Assembly (NCBI GenBank): GCA_964354375.1
Contig: CAYGZQ010000021.1
Location: 1-20,074 of the forward strand
Length of the DNA stretch: 20,074 nucleotides
Direction: 5' to 3'
Source: CAYGZQ01 sp964354375 [NCBI: uncultured Planctomycetota bacterium]
GTDB taxonomy: Bacteria; JAJVIF01; JAPKYR01
How positions within the stretch are numbered: position 1 is the first letter of the stretch; each line of letters starts with the position of its first letter. The notes under the pieces were generated by a model. It saw only the letters and a list, made by a program, of their open reading frames with translations. It searched no databases and was not told the DNA's origin. Made by a program: the position numbers and the translations under genes. Shown one piece after another: positions 6,793-12,605 of the stretch.

Positions 6793-9726
6793 CTACGAGT
6801 CCGCAGCATGGGCGGCGGCGACATCGGCTGCGGCCTCCTTCCTGGCGCTGTCAAGAGTCCGGAGGACTTTGATGGTCTCGAAGGCTACGATCTGGTCGCC
6901 CTCCCTGAGATCGTTGAAGCCGTCAATCATAACACCGCACTCCAGACCGTTCTCGACCTCCTTGACATCATCCTTGAAGCGCTTGAGGCTCGTGAGCTGG
7001 ACCTCGGCAACTTTCTCGCCTTCGCGGAAGACGCGAATGTCGGCGCCGCGGACAAGTCTCCCTTCGTTGACGAGCGCGCCCGCAACGATCAACCTGCCCG
7101 TGCGCTTGAATATCTGGCGGACCTCGGCCCGACCCATGACATGCTCCTGGAACTCCGGTTCGAGCATTCCTTCCAGGGCGGCATGGATGTCCTCGACGGC
7201 CTTATAGATGATGTTATAGGTCATGATGTCGATGCCTTCCATAGCGGCCTGCTTACGTATCTCCGGGCTTGCGACCACGTTGAAGCCCAGGATCACGGCC
7301 TTGGAAGCCATCGCGAGCATGATGTCGCTGTCGGTGATGTTCCCGACCGCGGTGTGGATGAATCTCACGCCGACCTCGTCAATCGAGAGCTGGTCGAGCT
7401 GACCACGGAGCGCCTCGATGGAGCCTTGCAGGTCGGCCTTGAGGATGATGTTGAGTTCCTTGGTCTCGCCCTTGGCAAGCTGCTGGTAGAAATCCTCGAG
7501 CGAAATGGTGTTGACCATTCTGAGCCGACCCTGGCGATGGTCCATCTCGCGTTTCTCGAATATCTCGCGGGCGGTTTTCTCGTCCTTGACCTGGTACAGC
7601 TTGTCGCCCGCCGCGGGAACCTGATTGAGACCTGAGATGAGGGCAGGGATCGACGGGCCGGCGGTTTCGAGGTCGGTGCCGTCCTCGTCCGTCATCTGCC
7701 TGATTCGTCCCCACGAGACTCCGGCCACCACGTAATCGCCGACGCAGAGGGTGCCGCGTTTCACGAGAGCCGTGCCGAGAGCGCCGCGACCCTTATCGAG
7801 CCGCGCTTCAACAATGGAGCCCTCAGCCATCGCCTTCGGATTGGCCTTGAGCTCGAGGATATCGGCGACAGTGATAATCTGTTCGAGAAGGTCCTGTATG
7901 TTGAGTTTCTTCTTGGCGCTCACGGGGACCATGATTATCTGGCCGCCCCACTCCTCCGGCACCAGCCCGAGCTCCGACAACTGCTGCTTCACCAGCTCGG
8001 GATTCGCGTCGGGGAGATCGATCTTGTTGATTGCCACGATTATCTCGACGCCTGCGCTTCTGGCGTGGTCGATGGCCTCGATGGTCTGAGGCATGACACC
8101 GTCGTCGGCGGCAACAACAAGGACGGCTATATCGGTGACCTGGGCGCCGCGCGCGCGCATGGCTGTGAACGCCGCATGACCGGGAGTGTCGATGAAAGTG
8201 ATGGGTCGCACCTCGCCGCTCTTCGTCACCGTATTGACCTGGAAAGCGCCGATTTTTTGCGTGATGCCTCCGGCCTCGGTCGCGACAACATCCGTTCCCC
8301 GGATGGCGTCGAGCAGCTTGGTCTTGCCGTGATCGACGTGTCCCAGAACGGTGACAACAGGCGGACGCGGAGCAAGGTCCTCGGGACTGTCTTCTTCGTG
8401 CTTGAGAACGTCCTCAACCTCTCTCGTCTTGGTCAACTCGCACTCAAAGCCGAAATGGTCGCAGATGAGCGCGCCGATCTCCTGGTCGACCGTCTGGTTT
8501 ATGGTCGCGAAGATCTCAAGCTCCTTCATGAGGAAACTGATAATCTCCGAGGACTTGAGGCCGGTCTGAGCGGAGAGGTCCTTGATCTGAACGTGTTCGC
8601 CAAGTCTGATCTTGCGTGGCGGGGCTTCGGCGACCTGCGACCCCATGGATCTGTCGCGCCTGGCCATCCTGCCCCTGCCGCGTTTGCGTACTGTGGTCGA
8701 CGTATCGAGCTGGCTTTGGACCTGCACGCGCACGCTCTTGCCTCGACCGCCCAGGGGCGGGAGCTTGACTTTCTTGTCGTCCTTGATGATCTTGCGTCGG
8801 CGCTTGCGCTTGTTTCGATCCGCCACCGATTCGGTGGAGCGCGGCTCCCGGGGTTTGCCCACGCGCTTATCGATGCTCGACCTGAGACCGTCGGTCACAA
8901 GCCTTTCCATCGACTTCGCGAGGTCGGTCTCCTTGGGTCTCAGGTAATCCTCGGGGCTGGGAATTTTGGGGACCTTTGGCTTCGGAGGCCTTGCCTTGAC
9001 AGCAGGTCTGCGGCCTTCTCCCTTGCCCACGGGAGCGTAACGCTGCTCGCCGGGTTTGCTGGCGGAGTCCCGCTGGAAGTCTCCGCGTTCCCTGCCGGGG
9101 CCCTTCTGTCTGGGTCTTCTTCTTTCCCTTTCCCGTCTCCGCGCGGGGGCTTCGACCCCGCCGGCATCCGACGGCTTTGAGGGACCCGATCCGGATGAGC
9201 GCGATTCGGCCCTCGCGGAATCCCCTCCCGACCTCGAGTCGGACTTGATCTCCTGAGGGGATGCGGGAGCAGGGGGTGTGCCGACCGAGGTGAGGGAATG
9301 ATTGATCTCCCTGACGGCTTTCTCAATGTCGGGTAACTGCGGCCTGGCGGGCTCCTTCGGCGGAGCCTCCACGGGCGTCTCGACGGTGATCTCTTCAGAA
9401 CCGGGAGCGGAGCGACGCACCACCCGCTTCACTACCTTGCGAGTGACAACTCTGCGACCGACTTCGCTCTGCTGGAGTGTGGGCCGGGGTCGAATCGACG
9501 GACTCTTGGCAGGGGAAGAGATGTCTCGCACCCGGAAATCCCTTTTTCCGCTGATACGGGTGCTCTGCGTAGTCAGGGACGACAGCGCACTTCGGACCTT
9601 ATCAGCGTCGTTGTCCGACAAGGACGTCATATGCGATCTCGCATCGACGCCGAGGGCCTGAAGGACTTCGAGCACCCTGCCTGAAGGGACTTCGAGCTCG
9701 GTGGCAAGTTCGTGGACTCGAACCAT
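6793..9726 (-). CDS. infB: Translation initiation factor IF-2
   Basis: IF-2 is the GTPase that places initiator fMet-tRNA on the 30S subunit and promotes subunit joining. The 977-residue protein starts with an IF2_N helical domain (VRVHELATELEVPSGRVLE), followed by about 300 residues of low-complexity Arg/Lys/Pro/Ser-rich linker (50-360). A second IF2_N domain occupies 373-430 and the GTPase core begins near 452. GTPase motifs are G1 GHVDHGKT (462-469), G2 EAGGITQKIGA (484-494), G3 DTPGH (513-517), G4 NKID (567-570) and G5 SAK (603-605). Domains II-IV follow to the C-terminus. G2 has Lys where His is more usual. GGAGGT lies 12 nt before the ATG, a long spacing, but the domain start fixes this ATG. 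Confidence 0.98.
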   Translation of the reverse strand: MVRVHELATELEVPSGRVLEVLQALGVDARSHMTSLSDNDADKVRSALSSLTTQSTRISGKRDFRVRDISSPAKSPSIRPRPTLQQSEVGRRVVTRKVVKRVVRRSAPGSEEITVETPVEAPPKEPARPQLPDIEKAVREINHSLTSVGTPPAPASPQEIKSDSRSGGDSARAESRSSGSGPSKPSDAGGVEAPARRRERERRRPRQKGPGRERGDFQRDSASKPGEQRYAPVGKGEGRRPAVKARPPKPKVPKIPSPEDYLRPKETDLAKSMERLVTDGLRSSIDKRVGKPREPRSTESVADRNKRKRRRKIIKDDKKVKLPPLGGRGKSVRVQVQSQLDTSTTVRKRGRGRMARRDRSMGSQVAEAPPRKIRLGEHVQIKDLSAQTGLKSSEIISFLMKELEIFATINQTVDQEIGALICDHFGFECELTKTREVEDVLKHEEDSPEDLAPRPPVVTVLGHVDHGKTKLLDAIRGTDVVATEAGGITQKIGAFQVNTVTKSGEVRPITFIDTPGHAAFTAMRARGAQVTDIAVLVVAADDGVMPQTIEAIDHARSAGVEIIVAINKIDLPDANPELVKQQLSELGLVPEEWGGQIIMVPVSAKKKLNIQDLLEQIITVADILELKANPKAMAEGSIVEARLDKGRGALGTALVKRGTLCVGDYVVAGVSWGRIRQMTDEDGTDLETAGPSIPALISGLNQVPAAGDKLYQVKDEKTAREIFEKREMDHRQGRLRMVNTISLEDFYQQLAKGETKELNIILKADLQGSIEALRGQLDQLSIDEVGVRFIHTAVGNITDSDIMLAMASKAVILGFNVVASPEIRKQAAMEGIDIMTYNIIYKAVEDIHAALEGMLEPEFQEHVMGRAEVRQIFKRTGRLIVAGALVNEGRLVRGADIRVFREGEKVAEVQLTSLKRFKDDVKEVENGLECGVMIDGFNDLREGDQIVAFETIKVLRTLDSARKEAAADVAAAHAADS

Positions 9727-9783
9727 ACTTTGAGATAGACCTCCGGCTCCCGTCCCGGGTGGAGATATGTCACCCTGTTTAAG

Positions 9784-10053
9784 TCATATGTCACTCTCCG
9801 GTCGGGACAGGTGATTTATGATTTGATCCCGCAAATTCATCGGGATAGTCGCCTTCATCAGTTTGTCCGGGGCCCGTCGTTTCATAAGAGCCTCGAAACA
9901 TTCCAGCCGGGCGCAGAAATAAAGACTGCGTCCCTGCCGTATCATTTCCGGGTCGAAAACCACATCGCCCGCAGGAAGCCTCACGACCCGGATCATCTCC
10001 GACTTCCCCGCCTTTCGGCCGCACCCGGCACATCTGCGCACCGGTTCCACCAT
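9784..10053 (-). CDS. ylxR: YlxR (DUF448) family RNA-binding protein
   Basis: YlxR is a small basic nucleic-acid-binding protein encoded after nusA in many bacteria. The Bacillus homologue has been reported to modulate RNase P (RnpM). The 89-residue product has RRCAGCGRKAGKSEMIRVVR at 6-25, a GRSLYFCARLEC segment near 41-52 and a basic helix KRRAPDKLMK, all matching the family layout. I use the ATG at 10053; a TTG immediately upstream (10056) is also in frame, but GGGGA is better placed for the ATG. It lies 51 nt after nusA and 57 nt before infB. No ylxQ (L7Ae-like) gene sits between it and infB, unlike in Bacillus. Confidence 0.93.
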   Translation of the reverse strand: MVEPVRRCAGCGRKAGKSEMIRVVRLPAGDVVFDPEMIRQGRSLYFCARLECFEALMKRRAPDKLMKATIPMNLRDQIINHLSRPESDI

Positions 10054-10104
10054 CAATAGAATCCCCGCCTCGATGCCAATCTGAAACCTGTCGAGAAGGA
10101 CCGG

Positions 10105-11424
10105 CTATGTTGTCCGGGAAGCGTCCTTCTCATATTGTTCATATGTAAAGCCATGTTCGTTCAGGTACTTCTCCAGCTCCTGCAGCGACTGCTCCCCGAA
10201 ACCCCTGACCTTGAGCAGCTCCTCCCGAGGCTTCTCCATCAGGTCCCCAAGGCACGTGTAGCCGGCCTCAACGAGACCTTCAATCGCGGGCTTGCGCAAA
10301 GGCAGATCGGAGATCGGCTTCGACATCAGTTGCTGCTTGTATTCCTCGCGCTCGGCCTCGTGCGCCTTCATCTCCTCCTCGAGTTTCTCACGCTCGTTCT
10401 TGATGTCGATCGCCCAGCCGGTGAGCTTCGTCGCAAGCCGGACATTCCGACCGTCTTTGCCGATCGCCAGAGAAGCCTGGTCGTCGGGGACGATGACCTC
10501 AGCCTTGTCCTCATCGTCGAAAATCTCGACCGAGTAAACCTTCGCGGGGGCGAGCGCGTTGGCGATGAAGTCGAACGGATCGTCCGTCCAGTGAATGATA
10601 TCAATGTTCTCGCCCTTGAGCTCGTTGACGACGGCCTGGACACGGCTTCCCCTGCTGCCCACGCAGGCGCCGACAGGGTCGACATCCGCGGAGTTGGAGT
10701 AGACCGCCATTTTCGTCCGGAAGCCCGGCTCGCGGGCAATGCGCACGATCTCGACCGTGCCCTCCAGAATCTCGGGCACCTCGAGCTCGAACAGCCGGCG
10801 CACGAAGTCGGGATGAGCCCGGGACAGGATGATTCTGGGGCCCTTCGGCGTCTGCTTGACCTCTGTGATGATAGCCTTGATCGTGGTCCTCGGCACGTAG
10901 CGGTCACCCTCGACCTGCTCGCTCGGCGGGATGACGCCCTCGGCGCGCTCCAGCTCGACGAACACCTGGCCCCGCTCGCGCCTCCTCACCTTGCCGGTGA
11001 CAAGCTCGCCTTCGCGACCCAGGAATTCCTGGTACACGATGTCGCGCTCCGCTTCCTTGATGCGCTGCATGACGACCTGCTTGGCCGCCTGCGCGGCGAT
11101 CCGGCCGAACTGCAGATTGAGCTTCGGGCCCTCGGTCTCGACGAAATCGTCGTAATTGGCCTCAGGCTCGATCATGCGGGCCTCATCAAGGCTGATCTCG
11201 GTCTCCGGATCATCCATTTCCTTGACCACACGTCTGAGGAGATGGATGTCCATCTTCATGCCGCCCTCCTGCCTGAGGACGATGCGCGGCTGGATGTCCT
11301 TGCCGTGCTCCTTCCGGTAGGCGGATGTCAGGGCAGCCTCGAGAGCGTCGACCACGATTTCCTCGGGGACGCCTCGTTCTTTCATCACAAGTTCGATAGC
11401 GTATTCAAGGTCTGTGAAAAGCAC
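10105..11424 (-). CDS. nusA: Transcription elongation/termination factor NusA
   Basis: NusA binds RNA polymerase and nascent RNA to control pausing, intrinsic termination and antitermination. I choose the GTG at 11424 because AAGGTGG lies 5 nt upstream. The GTG at 11433 would itself lie within that ribosome binding site, although it is also in frame. The 439-residue protein has the N-terminal RNAP-binding domain (1-125) and an S1 domain at about 135-200 ([20 protein letters not shown]). Two KH domains follow, marked by [20 protein letters not shown] near 249 and [19 protein letters not shown] near 319. A charged helical linker at 343-369 leads to a C-terminal helix-hairpin-helix module (370-425) resembling the RNAP alpha CTD ([20 protein letters not shown]). 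The gene has its own promoter downstream of rimP. Confidence 0.97.
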   Translation of the reverse strand: MLFTDLEYAIELVMKERGVPEEIVVDALEAALTSAYRKEHGKDIQPRIVLRQEGGMKMDIHLLRRVVKEMDDPETEISLDEARMIEPEANYDDFVETEGPKLNLQFGRIAAQAAKQVVMQRIKEAERDIVYQEFLGREGELVTGKVRRRERGQVFVELERAEGVIPPSEQVEGDRYVPRTTIKAIITEVKQTPKGPRIILSRAHPDFVRRLFELEVPEILEGTVEIVRIAREPGFRTKMAVYSNSADVDPVGACVGSRGSRVQAVVNELKGENIDIIHWTDDPFDFIANALAPAKVYSVEIFDDEDKAEVIVPDDQASLAIGKDGRNVRLATKLTGWAIDIKNEREKLEEEMKAHEAEREEYKQQLMSKPISDLPLRKPAIEGLVEAGYTCLGDLMEKPREELLKVRGFGEQSLQELEKYLNEHGFTYEQYEKDASRTT

Positions 11425-11456
11425 AGCGACCACCTTGCGCGTCAGCGCACCAAGTC

Positions 11457-11474
11457 CATCTCTGCAGAGAGATG
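11457..11474 (-). promoter_or_regulatory. 5'-UTR hairpin of the nusA transcript
   Basis: CATCTCT and AGAGATG form a perfect 7-bp stem with a 4-nt loop at 57-63 and 68-74 of this 11.4-kb block. The stem begins within a few bases of the start of transcription predicted from the extended -10. It is 33 nt from the nusA start codon. It could stabilise the 5' end or contribute to control by NusA or a ribosomal factor; the sequence alone does not tell. Confidence 0.45.
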
Positions 11475-11483
11475 AACCTTATG

Positions 11484-11492
11484 ATTATAGCA
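11484..11492 (-). promoter_or_regulatory. Extended -10 promoter for nusA-infB operon
   Basis: The minus strand reads TGCTATAAT, a perfect extended -10 (TGnTATAAT), about 60 nt upstream of the nusA start. No good -35 is present at 16-18 nt, which is typical of extended -10 promoters. The surrounding DNA is unusually AT-rich for this genome. It implies that nusA and the genes after it can be transcribed independently of rimP. Confidence 0.6.
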
Positions 11493-11517
11493 AATAAACT
11501 CTACTCAATGTACTGCT

Positions 11518-11579
11518 CCTCACCCCCTGTCCCCCTCTCCATCCGCCGCGGCGGAAGGAGAGGGGGACAGGGGGTGAGG
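11518..11579. repeat. 62-nt near-perfect palindrome between rimP and nusA
   Basis: Arms 11518-11540 and 11557-11579 are perfectly complementary (23 bp) and rich in runs of C and G. The centre TCCGCCGCGGCGGA is itself a perfect palindrome, so only one A-A mismatch interrupts 30 potential base pairs. No T-tract follows on either strand, so it is not a classical intrinsic terminator. The sequence resembles the CCCTCACCC...GGGTGAGGG type of intergenic repeat that I recall from many bacterial genomes. Its location is right after the rimP stop and upstream of the nusA promoter. Confidence 0.85.
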
Positions 11580-11588
11580 TCCATCACA

Positions 11589-12068
11589 TCACTTGAAACC
11601 CTCCGGGTACTCGGGCACGAGACGGATCTCCTTCCATCGACCAGGGGCGATTGCTATATCGCCTTCCTCCGTGTCCGACAACAGAACCGTGCCGTCCTGG
11701 CAACCCTTCAAGACACCCTTGAGCTTGCCGCGCCCGGCAATCGGCTCGACAAGCCACACGCGAACCTGCTTCCCGACAAACCTGGCGAAGTCGCGCTCGC
11801 GCTTGATGACTCGATCCAGGCCCGGGGAGCTCACCAACAGCGTGGCGCCGTCATTCAGGAAGCCCTCCGCAGAGAGCCTGTAGTTCAGAGCCCTCGCGAG
11901 CTTTCCGCAGTCTTCCGCGGTGATCCCGCCCTCGATGTCGCAGTAGATCTCGATGACGGGATGAGAGACGCTCCCGGCGATCCGGATGTCGACTAACTCG
12001 TACCCCTCGCCCTCCAGGTACGCATCGACGGTCTTCTCAAGGAGCTCCATCTCAATCGGCGCAGGCAT
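11589..12068 (-). CDS. rimP: Ribosome maturation factor RimP
   Basis: RimP binds free 30S subunits and is needed for efficient assembly, particularly around S12. The 159-residue product has the N-terminal alpha/beta domain (LLEKTVDAYLEGEGYELVDI, then HPVIEIYCDIEGGITAEDC) and the hallmark LLVSSPGLDRVIKRERDFAR at 77-96. The C-terminal SH3-like domain follows (GKQVRVWLVEPIAGRGKLKG). The ATG at 12068 lacks a strong ribosome binding site, and an in-frame ATG six codons later (12050) is an alternative start. It is the first gene of the operon. Its stop is 164 nt upstream of the nusA start, a gap filled by the palindrome and the nusA promoter. Confidence 0.94.
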   Translation of the reverse strand: MPAPIEMELLEKTVDAYLEGEGYELVDIRIAGSVSHPVIEIYCDIEGGITAEDCGKLARALNYRLSAEGFLNDGATLLVSSPGLDRVIKRERDFARFVGKQVRVWLVEPIAGRGKLKGVLKGCQDGTVLLSDTEEGDIAIAPGRWKEIRLVPEYPEGFK

Positions 12069-12092
12069 CGTTATCTATGCATAAACCCATCT

Positions 12093-12105
12093 AGTCTTGA
12101 AGACT
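12093..12105. promoter_or_regulatory. Short dyad in the rimP leader, possible operator
   Basis: AGTCTT-G-AAGACT is a perfect 6-bp inverted repeat around a single base, 25 nt upstream of the rimP start. It could be a protein-binding dyad or a small hairpin. It is short enough to arise by chance. Confidence 0.2.
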
Positions 12106-12132
12106 CAGCGAGCTCCCGCGCCGCAAAAGGCG

Positions 12133-12162
12133 AAAAAAAGAGCGGGAACTGCCAGTCCCGCT
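12133..12162 (-). terminator. Intrinsic terminator after the LP2-small protein unit
   Basis: On the minus strand AGCGGGA (12162-12156) pairs with TCCCGCT (12147-12141) around an 8-nt loop and is followed by C and seven T residues (12139-12133). This is a good rho-independent terminator that would stop transcripts from LP2 and the 61-codon gene before rimP. The other strand has only TTTT after the stem, so termination in that direction is weaker. Confidence 0.8.
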
Positions 12163-12189
12163 TTTCCGTGAGAAAAAGCGTACCCGATA

Positions 12190-12218
12190 TGTATACCATG
12201 CATCGAATAGGAATGCAA
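12190..12218 (-). promoter_or_regulatory. Candidate promoter upstream of rimP
   Basis: TTGCAT (12213-12218) and TATACA (12190-12195) are separated by 17 nt on the minus strand. Each element is an imperfect match (3 of 6 and 4 of 6). Transcription from here would pass through the terminator at 12133-12162 before reaching rimP, which suggests either attenuation or a chance match. No better rimP promoter was found in 12069-12132. Confidence 0.3.
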
Positions 12219-12276
12219 CAGGAAACCGGCCGAGAGGACAAATCCGCATTCCGTATGCCCTTGTCCTCCTGGCGCC

Positions 12277-12333
12277 CTTGGTGCCTTGGTGGTCAAAGAA
12301 GAAGAGAAGAAGAGTAACCACCAAAACACCAAG
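12277..12333. repeat. Dispersed-type inverted repeat with CTTGGTG core
   Basis: The arm 12277-12293 (CTTGGTGCCTTGGTGGT) pairs with 12317-12333 with two mismatches in 17. A polypurine loop rich in GAAGA lies between them. Weaker complementarity extends outwards to about 12262 and 12348. The sequence resembles the ACCACCAAGGACACCAAG class of intergenic repeat that I recall from many environmental genomes. The rest of 12163-12398 holds no gene that I can support. Confidence 0.6.
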
Positions 12334-12398
12334 GACACCAAGAAGAGAGAGCCGAAAACCACAGGCCTGCAACCAGCCTTGTCCGCACGAAGTCCGGG

Positions 12399-12584
12399 CT
12401 ACTTGTCGAGCAGCCTTAGCGCGGACTGCGGAGCGATGTGCGCCTGCTCGGCGTGAATCGTGACCGCGGTCGCCTGGACAGGGGCGGGACCTGCCGTCGC
12501 CGGCCCGGATCCGGAGCCGACGATCAGAGCCGCCGCAATCGCCGCCAGAACGACTATGTTCGCAATGATTTTCTTTATGTTCAT
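12399..12584 (-). CDS. Small secreted protein downstream of LP2
   Basis: This 61-residue product is not recognised. It opens with Lys residues and a hydrophobic stretch (IIANIVVLAAIAAALIVG, residues 6-23). An Ala/Pro/Gly-rich segment with ATA sites suited to signal peptidase I follows, leaving a mature peptide of roughly 22-32 residues (VTIHAEQAHIAPQSALRLLDK at the end). The ATG is preceded by GAGAGGA at about 9 nt, and the start lies 21 nt after the LP2 stop codon, so the two genes are very likely co-transcribed. A single-pass membrane peptide is an alternative. Reality is supported by the ribosome binding site, spacing and the terminator that follows, not by homology. Confidence 0.6.
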   Translation of the reverse strand: MNIKKIIANIVVLAAIAAALIVGSGSGPATAGPAPVQATAVTIHAEQAHIAPQSALRLLDK

Positions 12585-12605
12585 GATTTGTGTCCTCTCA
12601 TAATC

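Noticed and set aside
6749-6795. Direct repeat near the infB stop (CCGCGGGTTCTA and CCGCGAGTTCTA)
   Set aside because: A single 12-bp near-match a short distance apart is too weak to interpret as a duplication or an attachment site.
8065-9180. 371-codon open frame on the plus strand opposite infB
   Set aside because: IF-2 on the minus strand accounts for the sequence; the plus-strand product is a compositional shadow.
10135-11475. 446-codon open frame on the plus strand opposite nusA
   Set aside because: nusA is unambiguous on the minus strand. The opposite product is rich in Leu/Asp/Arg repeats typical of antisense frames and has no recognisable domain.
12091-12372. 93- and 85-codon hydrophobic minus-strand open frames
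   Set aside because: They run through the intrinsic terminator and the CTTGGTG repeat, lack ribosome binding sites, and their hydrophobic stretches come from translated repeat and polypurine DNA.
12069-12398. tRNA gene upstream of rimP, as with metY in Escherichia coli
   Set aside because: I looked for a cloverleaf, a T-loop and a CCA-adjacent acceptor stem and found none; only terminator and repeat hairpins are present.
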